Translations under genes and position numbers: made by a program
The notes under the pieces: generated by a model
Databases searched by the model: none
Told to the model about the DNA's origin: nothing
What the model saw: the letters and a program-made list of their open reading frames with translations, nothing else
NCBI GenBank assembly: GCA_963693285.1
Contig: OY848925.1
Location: 6,550,932-6,614,931 of the forward strand
Origin: Xestospongia muta
Taxonomy: Eukaryota > Porifera > Demospongiae > Haplosclerida > Petrosiidae
Reading direction: 5' to 3'
DNA length: 64,000 nt
Shown here: positions 1-16,472 of the stretch, in pieces
How the letters are laid out: each line of letters begins with the position of its first letter
Position numbering within the stretch: position 1 is the first letter of the stretch

Positions 1-75
1 TATGTTAATACCTTTTAATAATAACTCATATATATATTTTGAGTATAAAATGCTACATATATGGTTTCTAGTAGA

Positions 76-3025
76 TTATCTATCTATCGAAGACGGTTGT
101 ATAGTTAGTTCTACAGGTGCTGGACACTCGTCATCAGCAGTAACCAATCTCTTGATTTCTCCCATTCCTCGTGTTCGTTCATTACGGAACAAAATTCTCC
201 AACCAGTTCTTAAAAACTCGGGATGTCTCTGAAATCGAAAATGGACGCAAGCTTTTTGTCCTTGTAGTAAACAATCCTGTAGCATACAGAGGAAGAAAGA
301 AAACGATAGTGTTAGAATTTATCAAGTTTAGTATTGCAGTACAATAAAGTTATGGTATTAAAATAATTCAAAATATTCATAGAATGTAAAGTGAGACGGT
401 TACTGTTCTGTCTCTTAGACAGTTAGACAAACACATGAAGTAGTAACTGATTCCACATGTTTCCACATACTTCATGTCCTTCTATCGTATCAACAATGGC
501 TGTCTGCATAGCTGATGCCACATAGAGTGTTGTTTGAAAGCCTTTCTTTACTCCTGACCCAGTGTGATGTAATAAAAAAACATGAGCGACAAATTTCCAA
601 CAACTTTTGGCCATCTCTACAGGTTGAACTTGAGGGGCAAGAAGAACTGTGCCCTAAAAAAAATTGTATCAGTTTAAAAATCAAAGTATTCATCCATTTG
701 TCTATCTACACATCCATTTGTCTATCTATATATCCATTTGTCTATCTATACATCCATTTGTCTATTTATTTATCCATCCATTCATTGATAAAGTAGATGA
801 TACCTTTCTAACAATAGATCTGTCGATATCTCTCAAAGCCAATGTTGCTGCCTGGCCTGCTTTCACAAGACGGCACGGCGAACGATAGCGATGAATTGAA
901 GAGACTTCAGTCATTCTAAACTTACAGTCCTCATTTGGACCAACTTGTACCTTATCCCCCTCTCTGAGCGTACCACTAATAACCAGTAAACCAATATTAG
1001 TTATTAAATCTTCCGATATATCTTACCTTGTTAATGTACCACCTACTACAGTCCCTACTTCTGGTACAGTGTATATTACATCAACCAAGAACTCAACTTG
1101 CTGTTGTTCCAGTTGTAGATGTGGATGCTGTTTGGGAACTGCATTGAGAAACTTAGTGATCAACTCTAGGTTCTGTCCAGTAACATTGGATACTAAAAAT
1201 ATAGGACATATGCTGAAAAAAGACATTAGATATAGAGAATAACGAAAACACTCAATTTAATACCTGTTTTCACTAATTTTTTGCGCTATAGTATAAACAT
1301 CATTCTCCGTTTTGACTAGCCTTGGTACTTTGTTACATCCAGGGTTCGTCAACACCTCTTCTAGCTGTTTTACGACAGTGTCAACTTGCTCTTTAGAACA
1401 TAAGTCAGTTTTACTGACTACAACAAACATTGGTAGTCGTAGAGCAACACAAAATCCTAAATGTTCACAAGTGGTACCCACTAAAGTGGAAAAAGAATGG
1501 TTACCATGGTTACCATTAAGGTAGAAAAAGCAAAAAAGGCGTGGAGATGCCGGGAATCGAACCCGGGGCCTCTTACATGCGAAGCAAGCGCTCTACCGCT
1601 GAGCTACATCCCCCTTCATTGCAATAAACGCTATTGCATGGCAATGCTAATATTGCGCGCCTTTTTAATAATTTATTCCAATGTTTCCAGATTCATACTT
1701 AATAAAAATATGTGATAGACAGTAAAACGGCAGCTGTGAATTACTAATTGTAGATAATGAAAAACAAAAAAGCATCTATAGTGATAACTCACCTACACCA
1801 GAATTAGCTCCAACGACTAACATGGCTAGATCTGGCCTACGAGCTGTTAGACCAAACACAGTTGTTTTCAAATACTTGTGATGACCAGCCAGATCAATAA
1901 AAGTTATAAGTTTAGCTGATGCTTCACATATTTCTTCAGCACTACCATGAGTTAAATAATTGACAACCTAAGAAAATATGGACATATAAATAAAATAGAT
2001 ATATAGAACAATAAACATGAAAGGAGTTACCTGTCCTTGAGATGTAAGGCCCATTATCTCGTGTGATATAGAAGATGTACGTCCAGACTGGATTTCATGA
2101 AGGTGCCTAAACAAATTCAATCGAGCTTTGCCGCGTCCATTATCAAGTTCTCCTTGAGTAAGAACACCTAATAGCGTACTCTTACCAGCTTCCATGTTAC
2201 CCAAGACAGCCAGTCGTATATCAAGAAACTATACAAGTAATAAAATAGTTGTTTGCAACTGCAGAGTTCGGTCTCATCCCCAGACTGCCACACGCCAGCA
2301 GTCTAGGGATGAGACTAACAGAGCCAGCTGCTTATAATTATGTTGATTATTATTGCAACTAATTAACAACAGGTGTTTCTATGACGATATTAACTCTTAC
2401 CTGTTGGTCATCAGGAACTTTACGTACAAGGACTTCTGCTACCCATCGTTGCTCAGGATTAGCCTGAATTACTTCCCTCTTTCGAAGAACAGTAGCTGTA
2501 GCTCCCAGTCTAAAGTGACAGACAAAACACACTGTATATACACACACTTAAATCACTCCACCCAGACACATGCCACAATAACACTTAATGATGCATCTAA
2601 TGTTACTAGTAAAAGATTATTATCTCAAGTGACTGTTTTTATAAACAGAAATATAATTCTTATTACTGCAGATAATAACAACTTACCTCTGGGCCATTCG
2701 ATTCAGAGTGTCTAGTGATATGATAAGTTCTTCTTCGTTCAGTCCTGTCAGCACTCCAGAGTCAGCAACACCAATCTCGTAGATTGCCTCACCTCTGCCT
2801 TCCTGCAAACGCCATTTCATTTGTGTGACTAAGTGCTCAAAACGTGATGTACTTGGATTGAGTAACTTTAGTTTATACTCAACATTGCCTTCCTCAATCT
2901 ATATCATATGAGAATTTAAACTAATTACCACTTACAATGGTGGAAAAAAGATTCACCTCAGGAGGAAGACTCTCTTTCCTCTCATTTCCATCCTCGTTGC
3001 TAAACAGATCTAATAAAGGATCCAT
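76..3025 (-). CDS. GTPBP2: GTP-binding protein 2 (GTPBP2-like translational GTPase)
   Basis: About ten short exons on the minus strand encode a protein of roughly 580 residues. The N-terminal part carries [11 protein letters not shown] and [12 protein letters not shown], typical of the GTPBP1/2 family. The GTPase domain has G1 [10 protein letters not shown]3 [12 protein letters not shown] and G4 SKTD. The stretches [20 protein letters not shown] and [12 protein letters not shown] resemble vertebrate GTPBP2 more than GTPBP1. Later exons give the EF-Tu-like barrels, ending with [17 protein letters not shown]. The start [13 protein letters not shown] is at 3025; the stop is TAA at 76-78. The family is linked to Pelota-dependent rescue of stalled ribosomes (established in mouse). 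A tRNA gene lies in one intron, same strand. PGP lies upstream on the same strand, its stop about 270 bp away. Internal exon borders are approximate. Confidence 0.9.
690..785. repeat. Imperfect simple repeat in a GTPBP2 intron
   Basis: Imperfect copies of a 20-bp unit built from TCCATTTGTCTATCTA follow each other between two GTPBP2 exons. No gene signal is present; reading frames here are rich in I, S, L and Y only because of the repeat. Confidence 0.8.
1542..1613 (-). tRNA. tRNA-Ala (anticodon CGC)
   Basis: The minus strand folds as a complete 72-nt cloverleaf including discriminator A. Acceptor GGGGATG pairs with CATCTCC, with one G-U pair. The A box TAGCTCAGCGG and the B box GGTTCGATTCC are intact. 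The anticodon loop TTCGCAT reads CGC, which decodes GCG alanine codons. A run of six T on the minus strand (1532-1537) just downstream is a normal Pol III terminator. The gene has no intron and no encoded CCA. It lies inside an intron of GTPBP2 on the same strand. Confidence 0.96.
2271..2315. repeat. 16-bp inverted repeat (hairpin) in a GTPBP2 intron
   Basis: GTCTCATCCCCAGACT at 2271-2286 and AGTCTAGGGATGAGAC at 2300-2315 are inverted copies with one mismatch, separated by a 13-base loop. The transcript could form a stable stem. It could be a small mobile-element remnant or a structured intronic RNA; nothing here decides. Confidence 0.7.
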
Positions 3026-3293
3026 GGCCGCCTTTCTTAGTCACAGTCTCCCAGAGATCTTGGAAAAGATATCTAACTGTCTTCAAAATTCATTTTGGCT
3101 TGAATTTCACTCGACACACCCCTCACTTTTATCGATCTCTTTATCATGAAATAATTAACGCTATGAATATAATTAATATCTTCCTTGCACAATGTTTGCA
3201 CAAGATTTCCTACAAGTCTACAATAGCTTATATTATTGTGTGTGTCCAAATATCTAGCTATTATTACATCAATAAATAGTTCAAAGTACATTG

Positions 3294-5231
3294 TTATTGT
3301 TCTTTAATAGAAAGGATATCAGCTATTGAGTCAGTATAGTAGTCTGGAATTTGGTCTTCAGGACACGAGGAGAGATCGGTTTCACAGTTTATTCCTGTTA
3401 ATACTAAAACAGTTTTCAGTTTGTTCCGTCGTCCAAAAAGGATATCTGTATCCAACCTGAATATATATTGAGATGAATGGATGAATGAATGGATGAATGG
3501 ATGGATGGATGGATGGATGGATGAATTGATGGATGAATGGATGGATGGACAATTAATTAGATCAATGAATGGATGAAAGCCATGCCTCATGTATCAATAG
3601 CTGCTGAAATAGTCACATACCTATCACCAATCATTAAAGTTCTAGCAGGATCAAGGCCAATACTATAATACAAAGTGACATATGATAACACATACTTACG
3701 CATATCACCTTACTTTTGAGCTATACAATCAAACATAGGTGGCCATGGCTTGCCTACTATAATTGGCTCTCTTTCAGCTGCAACACGAACAGCTGATACA
3801 ATGCTTCCCGTGCCTGAGGGGTGATATTACAAATCACTCAGTATATTCTCTTTGGCTAATATATAAACCAATTTGTAACCACTCTACAAAAGCTACTTAC
3901 CAACTTAGAAGGTTGTTATATTATACTAATACAAGTTATTATAGTACCTGGCATTCTTATGTTGTGTTTAGGAGTAGGGAGTCTTGGGTCTTCATTAGTA
4001 GCAATGAATAAACAGTTAGGATTAGTGAGATATGAAGATGCTCGTATTAATTTCATATAACTAATGTGACAGTCGTAACCAACGACAACTGCTCCCACCT
4101 AAACAGTGAAATCCATAATGACTTTATAAAATATATCTCAACTGTGATTTACATCGGTATCTAATTGTAGTTTAAGCCAATCGTCCATGGTACCTTCAAC
4201 AGGATCAGGTCCAGTACCTATACATGTAAACCCCATTGATTCCAGTTCACACTTGGTACCAGACACACCCACCAGGTAGACTTTCCCGGTATACTTTGCA
4301 AAATGTTTAAGATAATACGCTGCAATATATCCGCTGTGATAAACTTCATTCTAAGAGATAGGAAAAAGATGGTGTGTGTCTGAAATAATTTAATTATAAA
4401 CATAATTATAACGCCCACTCCAATTATGGAAAATGGCATAACTGTCAGCAGCTGCTGAAACAATGTCACTTTGTTATAAATAATTATTGAACAAAATACA
4501 TGGTCTAACCACAACTCTTGAGTTATTGTTTGTTCTAAACAAATAGTCAATACCTAATGTAAACATTGGCTCACAAGTATTTAAACAAAGTACTAACTAT
4601 TTTGGCACGGATGTTGTCAATACCTTGAGTTTTAAATCAATGTTTTAAAACATACATTAAGAGATTGTTATAACAATATTCATAGTACATATGATTGCCG
4701 ATTAATCCATGAATATTTAATATGATTCATTCGTTAAGTAATGTCAATTATGTTTTACCTCGTATGCCTCAAACCCTAACTGATGGATCTTTTTCAAATG
4801 TTCTGCTCTCGATTTGCTGCTGTTGTTTGTGATAAAACAGACTTTTTTGCCCTAAACAAAAAATTAGTAATGTTAAATTCCTTTTGCAATTTAGAGTGGG
4901 ACTTGCAGTCCTATACACTCAAGCAGAACTTAATATAAACATTACAAGCAACCACCCACCATACTGCGAATGAAAGCAAGTGTTTCTTTTGCCCCAGGCA
5001 CTGGGTCAGCATTTCCAACCCATAGCACTCCTAAAGTATTATGAGAGGGAGGGTCTTGTCAAGTGCGTAATATAACAAAAAATTTACTGTCAAGAAAGTA
5101 GGTGTACCCTTAGGCTATACAAACTGTTCTTATATCATTGTTTACGCACCATCACAGTCACATAAGATAGTGTCTACGCTGCTCAGTAATTGCTTCCATT
5201 CTCTCCCCTTATTGATTTTCACAGCAGCCAT
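3294..5231 (-). CDS. PGP: Phosphoglycolate phosphatase (PGP/PDXP-type HAD phosphatase)
   Basis: About eight exons encode a HAD-superfamily phosphatase. Motif I DCDGVLW is assembled across the first splice junction (GATG|gtgcgt joined to GAGTGCTATGG), giving the nucleophile and acid aspartates. [10 protein letters not shown] follows, then the cap segment [11 protein letters not shown], the conserved lysine in [12 protein letters not shown], and motif [14 protein letters not shown]. The order and spacing match vertebrate PGP, with PDXP the nearest alternative. PGP hydrolyses 2-phosphoglycolate and glycerol-3-phosphate in the cytosol. The start [16 protein letters not shown] is at 5231 and the stop TAA at 3294-3296, after [12 protein letters not shown]. 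The gene is divergent from the SERTA gene and lies just upstream of GTPBP2 on the same strand. Confidence 0.9.
3475..3550. repeat. (GGAT/GAAT)n simple repeat in a PGP intron
   Basis: A run of GGATGAAT and GGAT tetranucleotides lies just after the exon that begins LDTDILFG on the minus strand. It is ordinary intronic simple sequence. Confidence 0.85.
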
Positions 5232-6580
<1,349 letters not shown>

Positions 6581-6594
6581 AGTAAGATTCATCA

Positions 6595-7608
6595 ATGGTA
6601 ATGCAGTGCGGTGTTAAACGAAAACACTGCTGTCTTGGAGAAAACTCTCTGGATTTAGAACGTCAGCAACAATCCCTCTTAGAACTCTCTGTCCACAAAT
6701 TACAAGAGGAACAAGCCAAGTATGGTATTGAGCCACGCCTCCTAAGATTTGTACTGATCAACAATGCCTTGAGAGCATTGCAAATGCATATGATGAGATT
6801 TGATGTTAGTGATGAATTTGGACTTTTTGACAACCAATCACAAGACTCGTTTCTAGTCAATACATTTAGTCATGGCCTGATCTCCTCTCCTGTATCTCCA
6901 CCTACTCCGGTTAAAGTACCTCGTCTCGACAGCAGTCCTTTCTCTAGCCATAGTCCACTACTTAATTCTTGCACATTACCAAGTTTAGGCTGCACAGAGG
7001 TAGAATCCGAAGACTTTGACATCCCTCTGCTCTCTCCTCTCTCTCCCTTTCCTTTGGAGGACAACCCCAATACAAACGAAAGTTTAATTACTATTAAACG
7101 AGGCACAGAAACTAGACCGTCATCGTCAGAAGATGAAATATTAGAGAAAGAAACTAAAAAAAGCAAAAGTAAAAAAACACGGCCGAACTCTCTTCCAATT
7201 TCTTCAAATCACTCTTCTTCTCCTTCAAGTAAAACAGAGGATCTTTCTTCTGATGAATCAACCTCTTCTTTGTCTCCTATTGATTTTGCAAATGTAGACG
7301 TTTCCCTATACGATTTTGATGCACGTACTGCACTGAGTTTTCCACCTGTTGCTGAGACCCCTCGTAACCCAACTCCATCTTCTCTCTCTATTTCTTCATG
7401 TGCATTAGAAACCTTTATTAACCCTTTGGAGTCCAATGACACTGTTACAGAGAGCACTAGTGCTAGTAGCAGCAGCGGTGTTTCTTCAGGTTGTACAGAG
7501 AATGGTAATGGTAGCTCCTCAAACAGCTCTTCTCCTTTATCAACAGATTTATCAGAAGTGGACAATCTTGACGAGATTGATAGAATCGTGAGTTTGTTGA
7601 TGACTTAA
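6595..7608 (+). CDS. SERTA-domain transcriptional co-regulator (SERTAD-like)
   Basis: A single coding exon of 337 residues. Residues 20-60 form a SERTA motif, with SLLELSVHKLQEEQ followed by EPRLLRFVLINNALRALQ; SERTAD1-4 share the pattern of a leucine-rich helix and then R-x-x-VLINNxLR. The middle is Ser/Pro/Glu-rich and low in complexity, as in other SERTAD proteins. The C-terminus SEVDNLDEIDRIVSLLM resembles the acidic C-terminal transactivation motif of the family. SERTAD proteins act in the nucleus with E2F/DP, CBP and PHD-bromodomain partners (known from vertebrates). The start was chosen because the ATG at 6595 follows an acceptor site at about 6582; a second in-frame ATG lies two codons later. 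Assignment to one SERTAD paralogue is not possible. Confidence 0.85.
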   Translation: MVMQCGVKRKHCCLGENSLDLERQQQSLLELSVHKLQEEQAKYGIEPRLLRFVLINNALRALQMHMMRFDVSDEFGLFDNQSQDSFLVNTFSHGLISSPVSPPTPVKVPRLDSSPFSSHSPLLNSCTLPSLGCTEVESEDFDIPLLSPLSPFPLEDNPNTNESLITIKRGTETRPSSSEDEILEKETKKSKSKKTRPNSLPISSNHSSSPSSKTEDLSSDESTSSLSPIDFANVDVSLYDFDARTALSFPPVAETPRNPTPSSLSISSCALETFINPLESNDTVTESTSASSSSGVSSGCTENGNGSSSNSSSPLSTDLSEVDNLDEIDRIVSLLMT

Positions 7609-8385
7609 AAGGTTTTGAATTTTAAAATTGAATTTTAAAATTAGATGTATTATAAAATTAATATAAAATGAATCGAATGTATAAGTCACATTAAATATCC
7701 TTTCCTCTTTGACTGTCTACTTTTGAGATTAAAATTATATAAAGTATTTTCAATCACTTCTTTTGTTCGAAATTATATCATAACACTTTTTCGTTTCCTT
7801 GTTTTTTAAAAAATCACAAGTCCTTCCCTTATTCATCATAAATGAGAACAACCCATTACTTTATGATATTGAATATCACTATCATGTCACTGTTGCCTCT
7901 ACAACACTTCATCACTCTAACTATCACAATGACCACACCCACCACATCCATCTCAATTTCCTCCCTCTTTCTTGAGGGGTTAAAAATGTTATTATGCTTT
8001 GGTATTCTATATCAATAACATATCGTCGTCATTATTATTATTAATTGGTTCTATTGTCATTTGTTGTCCAACTTTTTTCTTTTTATTATAATTATTAAGT
8101 TATTTTGTTAAGTGAAAACAGAACTGATATGTGTGCGTGTGTGTGTGTGTGTGTGTTATTAAACGAGAAAAGATTTTAATTTTTTTTTATATTATTACAC
8201 ATTATATATATATTATATATAATTATGTTATACATGTGAAAAATGTATTATAAAACTTATGAATTTCTCATTTGCTATTACCAAGTTATCATTCTCAATT
8301 TAAATATGTCAATCATGAAAAAATTGTCAGGATGACCCCAATGTACTGTAATCAATTTATATTAATAGTAAATCAGTCCAGCTGG
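7609..8385. other. Convergent intergenic region
   Basis: The 3' flanks of the SERTA gene and the Slo channel meet here. It is AT-rich, with a (GT)n run at about 8134-8156 and several AATAAA-like strings. No coding exon or RNA gene was seen. Confidence 0.7.
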
Positions 8386-11300
8386 TCACTCAGTCAGTTT
8401 GAGAGCCAATAACATGTCATTATCTAATAATTTTAAATCATTGCTTGGCGCAGTGATAATGTAACGATGACAAGAGCCTGGATACAACTGCCGATGAATA
8501 CCAATGCTAAGCAAACCTTGCTCAGCCAAATAGTGGTACAATTTACCATAGACATTGCCAACAAATTGATAAACTGAGCTTATTGGCAGTTCAGTCACAA
8601 TACCACACTTGGTTATCTGGTTATCTTGTGGTAAAGTCCCCAATAATGATTCTAGCAAGTAGATTATGCCTGGACTATGGAATGTCACTGTAGTAAGAGA
8701 ATCAAAGACAGAAGAAATAAATGCCTGTCCACAAGCAAAGGGTTCAGCTAAGTAGGCTGGTTGATCTGAGGAGAGAGAGAGAGAGGAGTGACATTACTGT
8801 AATGGCTAATATCATACAATGTTTACAGTGAAGTATGTCTAATGTAGAGACCCCCATACCACAAGAATGTAAGCAAAGGAAATCATACATGTGACAATAT
8901 CAACCCCAGCTGCATGTATTACATTGAAGTAAATGCAGGTTCTGTGGTACCAGATGGGATATGATGAAAGGTCTGCTAATGGAAGTCTAAAGGTCCAGAG
9001 TTTAAGTGTGTAATGTATTAATAAGTTCAAAGGTCAACTTACTAGAATGAGCATGGGTATCCAATAAATGAATGTGACTCTCAACTGCTAAATCTGTTAC
9101 TATGGTAACCTTATCTCCTAGTTGGTGGTGCAGTTTTAGAGCACAGAGAATGGCCTCTTTGTCTCTGATACCACATTCACTGTGTAAAGCAAAGTCTGAT
9201 TGTGAGGAACATTTTATAAATACATCTTACCTGCTTTCCTTCAGAGATATTGGTGCTGTTAGTATTAAACATATCCTACTGTTCTCTATGCTAGCTTGTT
9301 GAAGACACTCCCAGTCTAGCGGACTGCCGGGAACACAATAGATTAGGGTGTGGTCAGATAGAGTTGACCACTCCCTCCTGAAGTAGTCAGGATGCGTAAC
9401 AATGACAATAGGCAATGAAGAAAGAGAACGCAATGGTTTAAGAAAACAGGATAATCCAGTTATAGTAGATTGCTCATTTGCAAATATACAAACCACAATG
9501 TGATCACTTAATGGACACGGTGGAAGACACGGGTCCTCTATATTAGGGGGTGGAGCTCCATACAAGGAGAGGTAGCTGTCAGAAATAGGAGGGAGCGGGG
9601 TGGAGTGGATAGGTAAAGAATTAAAAGAAAATGTTGGAGGAATTAGATATGGAGGTGATGTACAAGAACAAGCTCTTATGTGTCTTCGATTTGTAATCTC
9701 ACTGTGACATTGACAACAATAGACATGAGCAAGCACTACATCTTGTGCTTTGTCAGCCATAAAATATCCCACGGCACATTCCTGGATTACTTGAGTAGTG
9801 AACAGGTGAGAGTCCTTGTGTCCCACGGCAAGTAACGTCAGACCAAGTTTCTCAAAACAAATGCAAGCAACTTGACTAACTTTTAATCCGATAAAAGATT
9901 GTGACAAGGGAACCGAATAAATTTCATTACATGCTCCAGTGATGTAAAGTTGTCGCCATGACAACTCCATTGAAGTACATGTTCTCATTTGAAGTAATGT
10001 AGTGGCAAAGAACAAATTTGAAATAAAAGTACTGAATCCAGGTGTAACACAAGTCTGAGCTAAAATACTCATCTTGAGCTCATTCAGACAGATAACGACA
10101 TCACTAGAGGGGTTCCACCCAGGAACACTAGTTAACATGTCCTTACTATAATGACTTAACAGCTGAAGAATAACAACAGTTGATCTACAGGTATTCTTCA
10201 CAGAAACCACTCGTAATATGTTAGCTCTATCCTCATCTAAATAGTCCAATGAATGACGATTTGCCAGTACTACTAAGGCCTTTGCTTCGTGTAGATGAGA
10301 CGCATACAGATCTTTAGTTGACAGCGGAGATCCCATGAAATATTGAACTCTGGTATAGTACCTTTTAAGAACTTGTCGTAATTCTTGTGAAGGATAGTGC
10401 GGATGTAGAAAGAGGACATAAGTTTGTTTGTCTTCCTTGTCGGGATGTAGGAGCTCTTTCAAGAAACTGTCGACACTATGTGCTGTTATGTGACCACATA
10501 CAATTAGCAGCTGTCCTAATTGAGGAGCTAAGTTTTGTCGACGAAACTGAGAAGTGCGATAATAGCTCAAGATGACATCTAACAAAGTTGGAATGGCTAT
10601 AGCATACACAGCCATTCCAGATATTATGAAGAAAGTAATGAAGATCCTACCACACGTTGTTGTCAAAGTGATGTCACCGTATCCTACAGTGGATAGGGTT
10701 ACCATAGTGAAATAGGCACTCGTCCAGAAAGTGAGAGGCTGCATGGTGACATCACACGGATCTCCAGAACACTCAAAAAGTTGGACAAGTCCACTGGCTG
10801 CTAACCACATTCCGAGAAAACGGCACAAAATCTTTCCAACCTTTACGATATCTTCTGAATTTGTGCAGGGTAGGATTTTAAGGAGTCTAGCTGTTTCTGT
10901 AAGCCAAAGAAATCGTAGTGTTCTCAGACCTAACCAATCATAGCCGACACAAAGAGCAATAACTGGGTGAAGAAGTGTTAAGATATCAACAATATTGAGT
11001 AGTGAGAACCAGTGAATCAGAGGATTTGTGGCTGCTAACAGCCGCATTATTGAATATACCAATAAAATTAATGTCACCATCAATTCCATGAGAAAAATCA
11101 ATGTTGTTACTATGGTAACACAGATAAAGACCGGTTGCATGGTACGAAACAATGCAAGTGTAATGTAGGCCATATTAGCAATTAAAGTAACAGCAAAGAT
11201 AATTTTCCCTGCCATAGTGTCAAGGGGAACAATGAGATTGGTCAGTTTCCTGCAGACTTGCATTCTAAAATTAAATAACCATTTTGCTAACCCCTGTCGT

Positions 11301-11428
11301 AGAACAAAAGTTAAGCTGAGTAGAACAGCTAAACCAGTTATATAAAGTCCAATAGAGATGGTCAGGAAAGGCCACCATCCTAAGTGAGAGTAACAAGCGC
11401 TGCTGTAGTTTCTTTCTACTAGAGTCAT
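8386..11428 (-). CDS. KCNMA1: Slo-family (BK/KCNMA1-like) potassium channel
   Basis: Three exons (9231-11428, 9043-9179 and 8386-8765 on the minus strand) give about 904 residues. The N-terminus has an S0-like segment (HLGWWPFLTISIGLYITG) before S1-S6, a feature of Slo1/Slo3. S4 is SWLGLR-like (DWLGLRTLRFLWLTE). The pore reads TMVTLSTVGYGD, a K+ filter. RCK1 begins LLIVCGHITAHSVDSFLKELLH and contains the RVVSVKNT region; RCK2 ends with PFACGQAF, LGIHRQ-like and RYIITAP segments, matching the end of Slo1. The channel should be a tetrameric plasma-membrane K+ channel gated by voltage and possibly Ca2+. The calcium bowl has lost its aspartate run (see findings). The start codon lies 82 bp from the divergent DPH6 start. 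Slo3 or a sponge-specific Slo are alternatives to Slo1. Confidence 0.92.
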
Positions 11429-11510
11429 AATTCATGCTAGTAATGAGAAGTAATGAATTATATATATATCGCGTTATTGTTATTACTGCTCACCAATAAT
11501 TGTTGATAAA

Positions 11511-13264
11511 ATGAGAGTAGTAGGATTAGTGAGGTAAGTTGGTAGCTTTCTCTTTCCCACCTTTCTCTCCTTAGGGTTTAGTAGTACCGAGACCTACATT
11601 TAGTGCCTCAACAGTCCACGTGTTTTTTTACTATAATATTGTTTGTTATTTCGTTGTTATAGTGGTGGCAAAGACAGTTGTTATAACTTAATGAAGTGTG
11701 ATGCTCTAGGGCACTCTATTGTAGCTCTAGCACATCTCAAACCACATACTGGAGGTATGTAGAACAGCTGACAAGAGTTACAATGACTTGTTTTAATACA
11801 GAGGAACAGGACAGTATGATGTATCAGAGTGTAGGTCATGAGGGTGTGGCTTTGTATGCCGAAGCTATGGGTGTTCCTCTCTATACGGGTATAACCCACG
11901 GAAGAACTCAGCAAACATCACTGTCATATGAAGAAGAGGAAGGTGACGAAGTTGAAGATTTAAGAGCATTACTCTCAAGAATAAAAGTAAACATTTTGAT
12001 ATTATGAAATATGTCCTTGTATAGACCTAACTTATTTAATTATTACAGGAAGTTCAGTTACATGTACATGTATATTATCTACATGTATATTATCTACATG
12101 TATATTATCTACATGTATATTATGTACATGTATACTATTTACATGTATATTATCTACATGTATATTATCTACATGTATATTATGTACACGTATATTATCT
12201 ACATGTATACTATTTACATGTATATTATCTACATGTGTATTATCTACATGTATATTATCTACACGTATATTATCTACATGTGTATTATGTACATGTATAT
12301 TATGTACAAGTATATTATATACATGTATATTATGTACATGTATATTATCTACATGTGTATTACATACATGTATATTATGTACATGTATATTATCTACACG
12401 TATATTATCTACATGTGTATTATGTACATGTATATTATGTACATGTATATTATGTACATGTATACTATGTACATGTATATTATCTACATGTATATTATGT
12501 ACATGTATATTATGTGATCATATTCCATTTTCTTAGGATGAGGTCAAAATAGAGGGAGTATCCGTTGGTGCTATCTTTTCTGATTATCAGAGAATCAGAG
12601 TGGAAAATGTGTAATAACTGTTATTATTAATTGATTTATCTCTGTTTTTTTTTCAGCTGTCAAAGATTGAACCTTCGATGTCTGTCATATCTCTGGCACA
12701 GAGAACAAACTGAACTGCTACAAGAAATGATTGATAATGGCATTCAAGCTGTCCTTATCAAAGTAGCCTCAATAGGTATGTGAATTAACTCCACCCCTTA
12801 TTATGTTCCCTTCCTTTAACTCCACCCCTTATTATGTTCCCTTTCTTTTCATGCAGGTTTGTCACAAGTTCATTTGGGTCAAACCCTTCAAGAAGTACAG
12901 CCTCATCTCATCTCACTGGTAAGATCCTTACATCATTACTGTTTGTATGGTAATTTTACAGAAAGAGAAATATGGTATTAATGTGTGTGGAGAAGGAGGA
13001 GAATATGAGACATTCACTTTAGATTGTCCTCTTTTTAATAAAAGAATCAAAATGTAGGTAAATTGTCGTTGTTACTAATAATAGTAACATTAAGTGTTAC
13101 TAATAATAGTAACAGTTGTTATTAATATCTTATCCAGTGAAGAATCAGAAGTAATTACTCATTCCGATGATGCCTTTGCTCCTGTTGTCTATCTTAAATT
13201 AAAAAAATTATCCCTTCTTGAAAAAACAGAACCAGATCAATCCCTTCATACACCATCGTCATGA
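11511..13264 (+). CDS. DPH6: Diphthine-ammonia ligase (DPH6, ATP-PPase)
   Basis: Seven coding exons. Exon 1 encodes MRVVGLV and its last two bases complete the PP-loop SGGKDSCYNLM with exon 2. Then come SVGHEGVALYAEAMGVPLY, GDEVEDLRALL, VSVGAIFSDYQRIRVENVC, LSYLWHREQTELL, CGEGGEYETFTLDCPLF and DDAFAPVVYLKL. These match human DPH6 in order and spacing. The enzyme amidates diphthine on elongation factor 2 in the cytosol, the last step of diphthamide synthesis. The eukaryotic C-terminal RidA-like extension found in some homologues is absent, as in the short animal form. The third intron (from 11987) is expanded by a 15-bp minisatellite. The gene shares an 82-bp divergent promoter region with the Slo channel. 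Confidence 0.94.
12060..12515. repeat. 15-bp minisatellite in a DPH6 intron
   Basis: About 30 tandem copies of ACATGTATATTATCT, with variants such as TATGT, TATACT and ACACG. The unit length is divisible by three, so long open frames of M/Y/I/V run through it. They are an artefact and not genes. Confidence 0.95.
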
Positions 13265-13422
13265 CAACCAAGCTAGCATCAAGTTTGAGGATCAAATGTG
13301 CCTAATGATTCACTTTTTAGTTGTTCTCTGATGATATCATTAAAAAGACTTTAAAAAATAAATAACATTAAAAATACAACACTTTAAAAGTGAAACATTT
13401 CTCATTTGCTATTAATAATATC

Positions 13423-16472
<3,050 letters not shown>

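Noticed and set aside
12046..12060. Possible DPH6 micro-exon GAAGTTCAG after TTACAG
   Set aside because: No in-phase donor follows, and the protein aligns to human DPH6 without extra residues at this point.
12011..12552. M/Y/I/V-rich open frames of 100-168 residues
   Set aside because: Produced by the 15-bp minisatellite, whose unit is a multiple of three; DPH6 aligns across the gap without them.
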